Source: Prorocentrum cordatum (Eukaryota; Sar; Dinophyceae; Prorocentrales; Prorocentraceae). Taken from it: a stretch of 64,000 nucleotides of DNA. The translations under genes and the position numbers were made by a program. Location: positions 20,001 to 84,000 of the forward strand of contig CAUYUJ010022543.1 in assembly GCA_963575745.1 (NCBI GenBank), in the 5' to 3' direction. This document shows positions 52,540 through 62,492 of this stretch, piece after piece. Under the pieces are notes generated by a model. That model ran no database searches. It saw only the letters and a program-made list of their open reading frames with translations, and was not told the DNA's origin. The number at the start of each line of letters is the position of its first letter. The stretch's first letter is position 1.

Positions 52540-53103
52540 AGACATCCTCACAACATTTGGATGTTCGCAACATCATCTTGAAATCGAGGGGCACGGCAGA
52601 CCAAGACGAGGAGCACGGCAGACCAGGCCCCAGGATCGCCCTCAAAACGACCGGAAGGAGGATCACGACGAGGAGCATGGCAGACCAAGACGAGGAGCAT
52701 GGCGGACTATGCCCTAAGAGCGCCCTCAAGGCGGCCGACCAATGACCATACAATGCTTGTGTCTAACGTCGTCGTGGAATCAGTTTTGAGGGCACCCGTA
52801 CGGCCTCCCCCAAAACAAGACGGCCCCCAAGATGACCCCCGCAGTGCCCTCAATACGGCCGAACATGACGCTGTCGCTGGGAACGTTTTCAACGAAGTAT
52901 GGGTGCACCAGTACCATCTGTTTCAGCAACGCGGTGCTGGTCTGCCGTTCCCCTGTGGTCAGCTGTGCTGGTCTCTGCGGTGCTCCTGCGGTCTGCCGCT
53001 GAGGTCTGCCGTGCTGGTCTGCCGTGCTCCCGTGGTCTGCCTTCCTGGTCTGCGGTTGCTGCTGCGGTCTGTCGTGGTGCTGCGCTGCGTCGTGCTGCCA
53101 TAG
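52540..53103. repeat. CTGGTCTGCCGTG satellite, left patches
   Basis: The inverse sense (CACGGCAGACCAAGACGAGG) fills 52590-52745; the direct sense (GTCTGCCGTGCTGGTCTGCC) fills 52935-53095. The left part begins with GAGACATCCTCACAACATTT, which also opens the repeated block at 58.06 kb. Confidence 0.75.
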
Positions 53104-53105
53104 TA

Positions 53106-53284
53106 CAGTCGGGGCCCTGAAGAAGGAACCCTTTTCGTTGGGGAGGGGCTCCGTGTTCCTTAATTGTTTCGCAGTTTGCCCTGGATTTTCCTTCTTAGGT
53201 TCTCGATGCGAAATCGAAGGTCAACTTATGGAAAATATGGGCCTCGTTCCTTATATAGGGTTCCTTAGGTCAACGCCCCGACTG
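53106..53284. mobile_element. Tc1/mariner-like MITE, family C copy 2
   Basis: A 179-bp element flanked by TA (53104-53105 and 53285-53286). The left end is CAGTCGGGGCCCTGAAGAAG; the right end is the inverse of CAGTCGGGGCGTTGACCTAA. Closely matches copy 1. Confidence 0.85.
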
Positions 53285-53575
53285 TATGCCGATGAGGCGG
53301 GCAGGCCGATCACAAAACTAACTTGGGGTTACAACGGCCACGCTGTTTGCAACTGCTAGTCCAAAGGCTCCCCAGAGGACCTCAAGATCGCCCAAGCACC
53401 TCCCGAAAAGTCCATCATCATCATTAGCATCATCATCATCAGCATCATTATCATCATCAGCATGATCAGCAGCATCATCATTCAAATGATCATTTCCACG
53501 ATCTCCATCAGCATCATCATCAGCATCAGCATCAACATCGTCAGTGTCAGCATCCACAACAGTGACAAGCTGGCT
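53285..53575 (+). repeat. (ATC)n microsatellite and spacer
   Basis: CATCATCATTAGCATCATCA-type repeat at 53412-53555. No gene. Confidence 0.85.
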
Positions 53576-54084
53576 GTGGTCTGTTACGTTCCTGCGGTCT
53601 GCCGTGCTGGTCTGCCGTGCTGGTCTGCCGTGTTGGTCTGCCGTGCCAGTCTGCTGTGCTGGTCTGCTGGTCAGTCGTGCTGCAGTGGTCTGCTATGCTC
53701 CTGTGGTTTACTGTGCTGGTCTGCCGTGCTGGTCTGCCGTGCTGTTGTGTTCTGCAATTTTCTCTTGGTTCGCCATTCTGGTGTGCCGTGCTGGTCTGCC
53801 GTGCTGCTGTGGTCTGCTATGCTCCTGTGGTCTGCCGTGCTGTTAAGCCCAGCGTTAAATTGACAAAATCGGTGTTGGTCTGCTGTGCTGGTCTGCTGTG
53901 CTGGTCTGCCGTGCTGGTCAGTCGTGCTGCTGTGGTCTGCTATGCTCCTGTGGTCTGCCGTGCTGGTCTGCCGTGCTGCTCTGCCGTGCTGGTCTGCCGT
54001 GCTGCTGTGGTCTGCTATGCTCCTGTGGTCTACCGTGCTGGTCTGCCGTGCTGGCCTTCGTGCTGGTCTGCCGTGACGCTGTGG
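53576..54084 (+). repeat. CTGGTCTGCCGTG satellite, main array (left of LINE)
   Basis: Units such as GTCTGCTATGCTCCTGTGGT and CTGCCGTGCTGGTCTGCCGT repeat to 54084. The array resumes at 57911, so the LINE retrocopy interrupts it. A GCGTTAAATTGACAAAATCG interruption lies at about 53853. Confidence 0.9.
54070..54084. repeat. Target-site duplication, left
   Basis: GCCGTGACGCTGTGG, identical to 57911-57925. The GACGC variant within the otherwise GCTGC satellite context is shared by both copies, which supports a true duplication. Confidence 0.8.
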
Positions 54085-54392
54085 GCTGTGGGCTGCGGGG
54101 CCTATGAAGGCACAAGGAAGCCCGAGGCCCACGGAGCCCATTGGCCCCAGGGCCTCAAGGGCCAGCCCTGGGGGCCCCGAAGGAGCCCCGGCAGGGGAGG
54201 GCGCGAAGCGCCAAACGCGCGAAGCGCACGATTTCTAAGAAATCAGGAAGGCAGCAGGGGCAGGGCCGGGCACGTCCGCCCAGCAAGCCCCCCGCTGCAG
54301 GTGCGCCATGGGCAGAAGAGCTGCCTCACGCACAGAGAGGAAAAGGGTGACGAGGGGCGGATACAACAAAGGAAGAAGATGATGCTGCAACC

Positions 54393-55860
54393 CTACCCCT
54401 CGTCACCAACGGCGCGGCGGCGCCTCATGCGCCTGCCATCGCTCGCCGTCTCAGCCGCGGCTGACCATTCACCGCTTCTACGTCGCCTTCTGCGCCCAAC
54501 ATGCCACGGCACCGAAGGCGCTCGGAGCGCTCTGAGCGGGCCAATGGGCGGAGGCTGCCCTTCCCACTGCAGCTCGGCCAGCCACGTCCTCAGGCACACA
54601 TAGTCATAGCGCCGCATGCAGTCCGACACGATCCTCTGCGACCGCGTCAGCGTGCGGCGCCACATGAAGTAGGCACGCCTCGCAGGCATGCCAGTCCCCC
54701 AGGCTCGCTCGCAGATCTCCTCGGCCAACTCTTCGGCCGTCCTCCCACGCGCCCGCAGCCTGGTGGCGAAGCGCGGCTGGGACAGGATCTGCGCGACGTA
54801 GCCGACGCAGTGGTCCATCCACTCGCTGTAGCATTCCAACGTCACGCCGACCTCGGGAGCCTGGGTCCAGTGGCGCGCCCAGCCAGCGACCTGCAGCTCA
54901 AGCCTGGGCGCGACGCTGCGCCTCGGCTGCTCTGGCTCAGGCCGAGCCACCGCAGAGCCAGGGCTTCGCTCCTTGAGCTCGGGCGCCGCGCCTGTGCGCC
55001 CGTCAAGCCTCACGGTCGCCCCGCAGTGGGTGCACGCCATCCGCACCTGATCGGCTGCGCCGACTCCGCACTTGGCGAGGGCCACCCCCTGCCAGATGAG
55101 GGAGGCTACCTCCCAGCAAGAGAGCTCCCTCTCCAGCTCCATCGTGCCGAAGAGCCCGCGCCTGGCCACCGCGCTGGCGCGGTGTAGCTCCGCAACTGCC
55201 TTGGCCCAGCGTACGGCATGACCGCTGCCGCGGAGGTAAGCTCCCATGGCCTTGCCAACCAGCACGTCCCTGGCGATGCAGTGAGCAGCAGCCCTGGTCA
55301 CCTTGAGCGCGTGTACGACCAGCGAGGCGTAGATCCCCTCCCCGAGAAGGGCATTGGGCAGAAGCCACGTGCCAGACGTAGAGGGGGGCGCCGCCCTCGC
55401 CAAGGTACATCGCCTCCAAGGGCCACAGGACGTGTCCCCGTGCCGCCACTGCCATCCCAACACCTCAAGGGACACATCCTCCAAGTTGAAGTAGGCAATG
55501 CGGACCCACGGGATGTCGGCAGAGAAGCCCGTCACCTCCACACAGCTGGGGCGGTGCCGCAAGGCCGAGGGTAGCGAGGACGCCGACTCGTCGGCCTGCA
55601 AGCCGTCTCGCACCAGGATCGCCGCCCCGTCTGAGGTCGCCTGGGGCGCCTGCCTGTCCGACAGCTCTGCCTCGGGGGGGAAGGCAGCGTCTCCCAGGCC
55701 GCGGCCCTTAGCCGCCCTCATGGGCGGGCGCTCATGCGGGAGCCTCTTCTCCTGGAGCACCACCACGTCGGGCCAGTAGCTGCACGTCTTGAAGAAACCT
55801 TCAATGCCCCTAATGCACCTGCTCCACGCGTGGCCGTTGCAGCCGAGCAGGACGGAGCCA
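54393..55860 (-). pseudogene. ORF2-like: truncated endonuclease joined to C-terminal domain
   Basis: From about 55855 the minus frame reads LLGCNGHAWSRC with the Asn typical of the endonuclease/exonuclease/phosphatase fold, then DVVVLQEKRLPHER with the catalytic-type Glu, GAAILVRDGL and VRIAYFNLED. The usual later motifs (GDFN, SDH) and the whole reverse transcriptase are missing. After a Trp/Arg-rich junction near 55440-55370 the frame continues as VVHALKVTRAAAHCIARDVL, CTHCGATVRLDGRTG and a Trp-rich end (YFMWRRTLTRSQRIVSDCMR), then TAG. The frame is open over the whole ORF1 region as well (to ATG 57884). Nicking of target DNA would be its family role; this copy is incomplete. Confidence 0.65.
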
Positions 55861-56433
55861 GCTCTGAGCTGTTGGCCTCCTGCCCCGTCACAAATCGGCG
55901 CCTTGCCGATGACGGCTGCCACGTGGACCGCGCGTTGGCCATCGCCCGACAACGGGCACGCCGCACCCCTGGTCGCGGGACCCTCCGCCCCCACCAGGAC
56001 TGGAGGGGGGGCCTGGCCCCGCGTTCCAGCGCTCCTCATCGGCGTCGGCGGGCGACTGGCCAGCACGGGAGGTGACCGCCGCTGAGGAGGTGACCGCCCA
56101 TCGACTCCTCTGGTTGCCAGCGGGGGGTGCCCCTGCCCATCACCATCGGGGCCGCGAGCTGCGACGTCGTGGGGCTGAATCCCACCGCTCACGTCCCCTG
56201 ACTGGCCGTCGGGGGGCCACCTCGGTGTTCCCGACCGCGCCAGTTGGCTACTTCGGGCAAGGGTGCACGGCGCCGCCCGCCTCCTGCGAGGGCCGCGGGC
56301 GCGCCAGCGGCCAGCACAGCGCCTCCTCCATCTGTCCCAGCAGCTAGGCCCTCGCACGTCCCGCGGGAAGGGCGCTCCGCTGTCCCAGACGACGAGGTCG
56401 GCGGAGGAAAGTGCCCACTCCGACGTTCCCGCG

Positions 56434-57732
56434 TCACCCACGGCTCGGCCCGTATCCAGCAGCAGGAGCAACCACAGCAGCCACAGCCACCAAGGGGTCG
56501 CTGTCCGTGAGGGCCGCCCCCTGCTCGGCGAGGGCCTTAGCGGGGCCTGGCTCCACCTGAGGCCACGCGCCCAGGGTCGCCCCGTGATGGCCGCGGGCCG
56601 CTGCAGGGCCGTAGGGCCCATCCACTGACCTGGCCCGCGGGCCTCGCGGCTCAGCCGCGGTGGGCCCTGCCTGCGGGGCTGCCGCGGGCGGGGCGGCCAC
56701 TGGCCCCCCAGAGGCCACGACGTCAAGCGGCATGTCGTCATCCTCGGACGCGATGCCATCATCCCCGACGCTGTCGCCCCACCGCGTCCTGGCCGAGCTG
56801 CTGCGGGGCATGAGCGCCTCGGCGACCGCCTCCTTCTGCGTGTTGAGCAGCCCGACGATCTCGGAGAACCGAGGGGGCAGCTCCGACCCGTGCCGCTTGA
56901 GGAGATCCGAAAGGGCGCCGACCTGCGTGAGCAGCCCTTGGACGGCGTCCCCAAGCGGGCTCGGAGCACCACCGACGGCCGCGTTGGCCCGCTGGATCGC
57001 CTGCTGCGTGACCTTGGCAAGGGTCTCCTCCAGCTCAGCAATCTGCCCCGCGACCTCATCCACTCCCAACTCGGCTGCCGACAGCTGCTCCTGCTTCTCC
57101 GCGATGAGCTCGCGCAGCTCGGACGCCTGCAGCTGGAGCCTCTCCTTCTTGGTGCGAGCCGCGGCCAGCTGGCGCTCGACCTTCTGAATGGCGTTGGCCT
57201 CGATGTGGAGCACCGAGTGCGGAGGGCGGTCCGTCCTCTGGGCTTCCAGGACGGCCAGCTCACATGCGGCGACCTGGTCCTTGCCCAGCTGGAGGGCGCC
57301 CTCCACTTCCCGCTGGAAGTCCGCCGAGAGCCCGAGCGCCAGGGCCTCCTGGAGCTTGTCGACGCGCTCCTTGGCCGCCACGAGCTGCGCCTGCAGCTCC
57401 ACGCACTGGGCCTTGGCCTCTCCCCGAGGCCGCACCCGCCTTGCCCTGCTGTTGGGGGTGCTGCTGGGCGCGGTGCTCCCCGAGAGGGCCCGCTGGGAGG
57501 CTGAGCGCCTCGCAGCCCGCTGTTCAGCCCTCCCTCTGGGTTGCTGAACGAACCCGTCCGCGTCCACTCTCGGGGGGCCCCTGTCGGGGCGGTACTCCTT
57601 CGTCCATGGGGGAGCACTGGTGCCGCACACCTTGCACGTCCAACGCTTGTCACACCAGTTCCAAGCGTCGCAGCCACGCTTAGCACACAGCCAGTACGCC
57701 CGCCTGGCCAGCCCCGAGGCACCCGCCGACAT
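56434..57732 (-). CDS. ORF1 of LINE-type element, 432 aa
   Basis: The ATG at 57732 opens MSAGASGLARRAYWLCAKRG. A zinc-ribbon-like motif has Cys16-x4-Cys21 and Cys33-x2-Cys36, with Trp residues between. An Arg-rich region follows, then a long coiled coil at about residues 105-247 (heptads of Leu/Ala with Glu, Gln and Lys), then an acidic and Pro/Ala-rich tail. Such ORF1 proteins bind element RNA. An upstream ATG (57884), three bases after the spliced leader, is in another frame, so ORF1 would need leaky scanning or a frameshift. The frame itself is intact; expression is unknown. Confidence 0.6.
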   Translation of the reverse strand: MSAGASGLARRAYWLCAKRGCDAWNWCDKRWTCKVCGTSAPPWTKEYRPDRGPPRVDADGFVQQPRGRAEQRAARRSASQRALSGSTAPSSTPNSRARRVRPRGEAKAQCVELQAQLVAAKERVDKLQEALALGLSADFQREVEGALQLGKDQVAACELAVLEAQRTDRPPHSVLHIEANAIQKVERQLAAARTKKERLQLQASELRELIAEKQEQLSAAELGVDEVAGQIAELEETLAKVTQQAIQRANAAVGGAPSPLGDAVQGLLTQVGALSDLLKRHGSELPPRFSEIVGLLNTQKEAVAEALMPRSSSARTRWGDSVGDDGIASEDDDMPLDVVASGGPVAAPPAAAPQAGPTAAEPRGPRARSVDGPYGPAAARGHHGATLGAWPQVEPGPAKALAEQGAALTDSDPLVAVAAVVAPAAGYGPSRG

Positions 57733-57887
57733 GGCGGCACGCCGTGGGACTGTCTGCAGCTCGGCCGAGTCTCCCGACCCTGAAGGAACGAGGAGAACCA
57801 AAATTGGCGAAGCTTCTGGCTCTTGGCGAAGCGCCCCTCGCGCTCAAGAACGCCCGACGGACTCGCGGTCGTCGGGTGCGCCATGGC

Positions 57888-57909
57888 CTTGAGCCAAAAT
57901 GGCTACGGA
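57888..57909 (-). other. Dinoflagellate spliced leader relic (DinoSL)
   Basis: The minus strand reads T, then CCGTAGCCATTTTGGCTCAA, then G: the complete 22-nt leader added by trans-splicing to dinoflagellate mRNAs. The sequence shows all positions intact. It sits one base from the target duplication, so the retrocopy is full length at its 5' end. It is not an SL RNA gene, because no SL RNA intron or Sm site follows. Confidence 0.95.
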
Positions 57910-57910
57910 G

Positions 57911-57925
57911 GCCGTGACGCTGTGG
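57911..57925. repeat. Target-site duplication, right
   Basis: GCCGTGACGCTGTGG, followed by satellite sequence TCTGCCATGCTCC. Confidence 0.8.
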
Positions 57926-58056
57926 TCTGCCATGCTCCTGTGGTCTGCCGGTTGGTCTGCCGTGCTGCTGTGGTCTGGCATGTTCCTGTGGTCTGCCGTG
58001 CTTGTCTGCCGTGCTGCTGTGGTCTGCTATGCTCCTGTGGTCTGCCGTTCCGGAAA
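57926..58056 (+). repeat. CTGGTCTGCCGTG satellite (right of LINE)
   Basis: Continuation of the array at 53576-54084 on the other side of the insertion. Confidence 0.9.
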
Positions 58057-58425
58057 AATGGTCGTTTCGCTCGAGACATCCTCAAAACATTTGCTCCAGA
58101 GGGGACTCCGAATCGACATCGTCTTGGAATCGACTCCCAGATGGCTTTCGAACGGCCCAAAGGAGACCCAAAAGACGCCCCGAAGGGCCCCTAGAGCGCC
58201 CAAGAGCGCCCCAAGAGGGCCCCAAGAGACCCTCAAGAGCGCTCTAGGCTCTAGGAGGCACCCAGCCAGCTCAGGAGAGCCCCAAGACGGCCCAAGACAG
58301 CCAAAAGGAGGGCCCCAAGACGCTCCCGAGAGCGCCTCAGGAGACCCCAAAAGGCCCAAGAAAGTCTCAAGAAGGCCCCAGATGGCGCCGAGACGGCCCA
58401 AGAAAGCTCCCAAATAACCCCACGA

Positions 58426-58470
<45 letters not shown>

Positions 58471-58910
58471 TTCCGCATTCCTCCTCGTACTCACCCTCGT
58501 TCTATTCGTCCTCATCCTTGTGCTTCTCTTCCTCCTCGTTGTCCTCATGCACCTCCTCGCTATCCTCACGTTCTCCACGTCGTCCTCGTCATCGTCTCCT
58601 CGTCGCCCTCGCCCTTTTTGTTCGTCTGCTTAGCCCAACACTCCCATGGGACAAAAGCGGCGGTTCCTCTTGTCCGATCAGGTTTCTGAACAATGGCCGT
58701 TTCGATCGAGACATCCTCAACAGATCGGCCCCGGAGGGGACTCTGTATCGACATCGTCTTGGAATAGCTCCCGAAGGGCCCCAAAGGAGGCCCAAAGGAC
58801 GCCCTGGAGGGCCCCAAGAGCGCTCAGAGCGCCTCCGTATCCATTCTGGCTCAAGACCTTTGCTCAAGAGCAAGCCGATCACAATCGGGATCGATTACTG
58901 AGGTTCCACC
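58057..58910. repeat. Repeated block, copy 1
   Basis: In order: TTTCGCTCGAGACATCCTCA phrase, CCAAGAGCGCCCC minisatellite, a (TCG)n run at 58428-58470, a CTC/GTCCTC-rich stretch, a GGGACAAAAGCGGCGGTTCC segment, and a second TTTCGATCGAGACATCCTCA phrase. The order recurs at 60.06 and 60.8 kb. Frames read as low-complexity Pro/Arg or Leu/Val-rich peptides, not genes. Confidence 0.8.
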
Positions 58911-58919
58911 CCGAGAGGC

Positions 58920-59880
58920 ATGGCGCACTGGACGCCCAGCGTGTGCGTATTTTGCTTGCTCAGCTCCTTCGGCGCTCCTGGCTCGTTTGCTGTCGAGTCA
59001 AGCCCAGGGGGCTGCGATGCAGAGATGCTCCAGGTGGCAATGTATGAGAGCCCGACCGTCGGCATGCATATCAATGTTGCCGACTATACCCAATACGATG
59101 GGCATTGTCGAGATGCCAATGGCGGCTACCCAAGCCATGCAAGGACAAGAACCCCAACAGAAGCCTCGCGTCTTGCAAGGACCGTTGCTCAGATCTTGTG
59201 GAGTGCACCGGCATCTCGTACCATGACTCGTACGCACGGGAATGCTTCTTCTTCCCGTAAGAGGCTTCTGTCTTCTCCCCGTCCGACTGGATATACGTTC
59301 CTGGTACCAACGCTTCGATCACGCAGGGCACGCCAGGCGACAACCAATTTGGCTTTCGTGTTCTACGTCAAGCGGGTGGCAACTACGGCGTCCGGCGCGG
59401 GCGACCCCCATTTCAGTAACATGTTTGGGGATCGTTTGGACATCTAGAAGCCTGGCAATCTCGTCCTCTTGCAGCTGCCGCGATGGGCGGAGCCCGCGAG
59501 CACGCTCCTGCTCGTGGAGGCCGACGCCAGGCGCATGGGCAACCCCTGCTCGGTGTGCTTCCAGGTCGTCACCATCTAGGGGACATGGACGAACCAGAGT
59601 GAGCGCATCGGTTTCTCCGCAGACCCGAAAGGCAAGCCCGGCGGCGCGACGTGGAAGCAGTGGATGCATTTCGGCACGGTCGACCTGAAGGTGACGTGCC
59701 AGAAGAAAGGCGAGGGCTACTTGAACATGTCCGTCAAGAATCTGGGAGACACAGGCCACGAGGTTGGCGGGCTTCTCGGCAGCGAGGACCACGCAGACGC
59801 TGCCGCCCAGCCGCGCGTGTGCCGGCGCCAACGCGGCGCGGTTCTGATAGCCCAGAGCTGTTCTCATCCGCCGCGTCCTT
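58920..59880 (+). pseudogene. Secreted PAN/VWD-like protein, pseudogene
   Basis: ATG 58920 opens a signal-peptide-like MAHWTPSVCVFCLLSSFGAP. A Cys-rich module follows (INVADYTQYDGHCRDANGG); near 59130 the sense shifts to another frame with KPCKDKNPNRSLASCKDRCS and ISYHDSYARECFFFP, spaced like a PAN/apple domain, then a TAA. It returns to the first frame with GDPHFSNMFGDRLDI, which resembles the start of a von Willebrand type D domain. TAG stops follow at about 59446 and 59576, but the sense continues (LLLVEADARRMGNPCSVCFQ; HFGTVDLKVTCQKKGEGYLN) to about 59880. At least two frameshifts and three stops show it is dead. Domain names are by resemblance only. Confidence 0.7.
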
Positions 59881-60060
59881 GAAGGAGGGACTTGAGGAGC
59901 TCCGAGTAGCGAAGTGTCCGCTGCATCGTGACTTTGTGATGGTCTTCAAATCAACAGCTCGCTCTGCAGGTGCTCGATGAGTTACTCGAGCAAGTGTCAG
60001 AGCTGCTTCAAACGGAGCAGGCTAATGAAAACGCTTTTGAAGCGAAACAAACAACACTTT
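59881..60060. other. Short spacer
   Basis: No motif; contains an AAACAAACAACACTTTTAAA stretch. Confidence 0.4.
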
Positions 60061-60790
60061 TAAAAAAGCGCCTAGAGCGCCCCAAAAGGGACACAAGAGA
60101 CCCTCAAGAGCGCCCCAGGAGACACCCAGACAGTCCACAAGAAACCCGGACAGTCCACAGTCAAGAGCGCCCCAGGAGGCCCCCGAACGGCCCGAGAAAG
60201 TCCCAAGAAGGCCGCTGATGGCGCCGAGACGGCCCAAGAAAGCTCCCAAATAACCCCAAGACGCGCCCAGACAGCCGGAGTAGACCCCAGAAGCCTTCAA
60301 GAGGACCCAAGAGGCCCCAAAGAAGACCCCAACAGGCCCCAAGACAACCCCGCGCGGCGCCGGAAACCCCCAGGATAGCACGATAGGGTCGCCAGGACTC
60401 TCTCTTGATTCAACATCCATCTCAAATTGCCTCCTATTGTCCTCCGTCGTCGTCGTCGTCGTTGTCGCGTCGTCGTCGTCGTCGTCGACATCGTCCTCCG
60501 CATTCCTTCTCGTACTCGCCCTCGTTATGTTCGTCCTTATCCTTGTGCTTCTCTTCCTCCTCGTTGTCCTCATGCACCTCCTCGCTATCCTCGCGTTCTC
60601 CACGTCGTCCTCGTCATCGCCTCCTCGTCGCCCTCGCCCTTTTCATTCGTCTTCTTAGCCCAACGCTCCCATGGGACAAAAGCGGCGGTTCCTCTTGTCC
60701 GATCAGGTTTCTGAACAATGGCCGTTTCGATCGAGACATCCTCAACAAATCGGCCCTGGAGGGGACTCCGTATCGACATCGTCTTGGAAT
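60061..60790. repeat. Repeated block, copy 2
   Basis: Same order as copy 1: CCCCAAGAGGCCCC-type minisatellite, TCCTCCGTCGTCGTCGTCG run (60438-60495), CTC/GTCCTC stretch, GGGACAAAAGCGGCGGTTCC and the GAGACATCCTCAACAAATCG phrase. Very close to copy 1 from about 60500 to 60830. Confidence 0.85.
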
Positions 60791-61500
60791 AGCTCCCGAA
60801 GGGCCCCAAAGGAGGCCCAAAAGACGCCCTGGAGGGCCCGAGGAACGCCCAAGAGCGCCCCTAAGAAGGCTTCAGGAGACCCCCGAGAGCGCTCCAGGAG
60901 GCACCCAAACAGTTCACAAGAACCCCAAGACGGCCCAAGACTGGCCGAGAGGTCCCCGAGAGATTCCCGGGGGCGCCCCAGGAGGCCCCCAAACGGCCCA
61001 AGAAAGTCCCAAGAAGGCCGCAGATGGCGCCTAGACGGGCCAAGAAAGCTCCAAAATATCCCCAAGACGCGCCCAGACAGCCGAAGAAGACCTTAGAAAC
61101 CCACAAGAGGCCCCAAAGAAGCCCCCAACAGGCCCCAAGACAACCCCGCGCGTCGCCAGGACCAGGACCCTCTCCTGGTTCAACGTCCATGTCTAATTTC
61201 CTCCTATTGTCCTCCGTCGTCGTCGTCGTCGTCGTCATCGTCCTCCGCATTCCTCCTCGTTCTCGCCCTCGTTCTCTTCGTCCTCATTATTGTGCTTCTC
61301 TTCCTCCTCGTTGTCCTCATGCCCCTCGCTATCCTCACGCTCTCCACGTCGTCCTCGTCATCGCCTCCTCGTCGCCCTCCCCTGTTCGTTCTTCTTCGTT
61401 TTCGCTCAATACGCCCATCAGACTAAAGCGGCGCTTCCCGTATTTGCCCGGTCAGGTTCTCAAATGCGCGCCAAGATCGGTTCGAGAGAGCCCTCAAGAG
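60791..61500. repeat. Repeated block, copy 3
   Basis: The minisatellite (60791-61150), a short (TCG)n run at 61215-61245 and the CTC/GTCCTC stretch recur. The end is more diverged (AGACTAAAGCGGCGCTTCCC). Confidence 0.8.
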
Positions 61501-61754
61501 GATCCTCAGAAGCATACATCATGGATATTGGTGACTCGTGACCCTTTGACTTGTCGAAAGGAGTCAAGAGCAGTATCATTGGGCGCGAGCTAAGTTGTGC
61601 TTTGGCGGTTATGTGGACCGTGTCCTTTTTCTGGTCTCGTTTTGCAGCACAAGCGGAGCAAGGCCAGCACGAGGACAAGGGAAGCACTGCGAGCACGGAA
61701 ACCACTGTTCAGCTCGCGCTTTGCATCTGTACGGTCGGGCCGTTTAGAGCGTCC
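61501..61754 (+). other. Spacer with possible 3' splice site
   Basis: A pyrimidine-rich run ending in GTTTTGCAG (61640-61648) precedes a frame reading AEQGQHEDKGSTASTETTVQ. It could be an intron end and exon, but nothing else supports a gene. Confidence 0.2.
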
Positions 61755-61955
61755 AAGGAGGAGGAGGAGGAGGAGGAGGAGGAGGAGGAGGAGGAGGAGG
61801 AAGAGGAAAGGGAGGAGGAGGAGGAGGAGGGGAGGAGGAGGAGGACAAGGAAAAGGAAAGGAGAAGGGGGGAGGAGGAGGAGGAGGAGGAGGAGGGAGGA
61901 GGAGAGGAGGAGGAGGAGGAGGAGGAGGAGGAGGAGGAGGAGGAGGAGGAGGGCT
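61755..61955 (+). repeat. (GGA)n microsatellite
   Basis: Interrupted GGA tract with GGAAAAGG variants around 61850. Confidence 0.95.
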
Positions 61956-62492
61956 CTCCGAGCCCTTGCCCCGCCCCTGGGTCTCCGCATGGGCCCTCCC
62001 CACGGGGCCCCCGGACCGTCAAGAAAACAGGTCGGGCTGGAGAGCCGGTCGTTAGCCCTTCTGTCTCCAGCAGGTTTGCCCAGGGCAGATGTCGTGTTCG
62101 GACCTCCGGCCGCACCTGCGCGCCCGGCCCGCCGCCTCCGAGCGAGGCAGCAGCTCGGACTCGCCGAGGCAGCCCTGGCCGCGGCGCTCCTCGCCCCGCG
62201 CGGCCCCGTGCAGGGCGGCGGCTGCGACGAGGACGCCCTCCAGGGGAGTGCGCGGCCACCTGCGCGGCGAGCGGCTGTACCTGCACCGCTCGAAACACCC
62301 GTGCTCGGGGGTGGACAGAGACCTCCTACCCTCACACCGTCGATCAGTGAATTGGCCGCTGTCGATTCGCGAGGGGGCGTCGCGGCCGTGATTTTGTCCG
62401 GGTCCAGGTCCGGCGGTTTCGGCCCCAGGCCGTTTTCACTGAAGGGAGGTTTACTAAAGTTACTAAAGGGAGGTTTGTCCTCGGGCGAAGAG
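61956..62492. other. GC-rich spacer
   Basis: Long frames on both strands without recognisable family. The phrase GGGAGGTTTACTAAAGTTAC, then ACTAAAGGGAGGTTTG, is a short duplication near 62443-62477. Confidence 0.4.

Larger units (their letters stand above)
54085..57910 (-). mobile_element. LINE-type retrocopy with spliced leader
   Basis: Read on the minus strand: one extra C, the 22-nt dinoflagellate spliced leader, a 3-nt spacer and ATG, then two overlapping frames (ORF1 with zinc motif and coiled coil, ORF2 with endonuclease start and C-terminal domain), then about 310 bp of non-coding end. A 15-bp duplication flanks it. It is thus a reverse-transcribed, trans-spliced mRNA inserted into the CTGGTCTGCCGTG satellite. 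The reverse transcriptase domain is absent, so it is non-autonomous. No poly-A tail is visible at the 3' end. Confidence 0.85.

Noticed and set aside
54393-57884. A single 1163-residue protein on the minus strand
   Set aside because: Over 56434-57732 the zinc motif and coiled coil lie in another frame, so the N-terminal half of this long frame is most likely a GC-driven shadow.
57888-57909. SL RNA gene
   Set aside because: The leader is followed at once by ATG and coding sequence; there is no GT donor with SL RNA intron or Sm-binding site.
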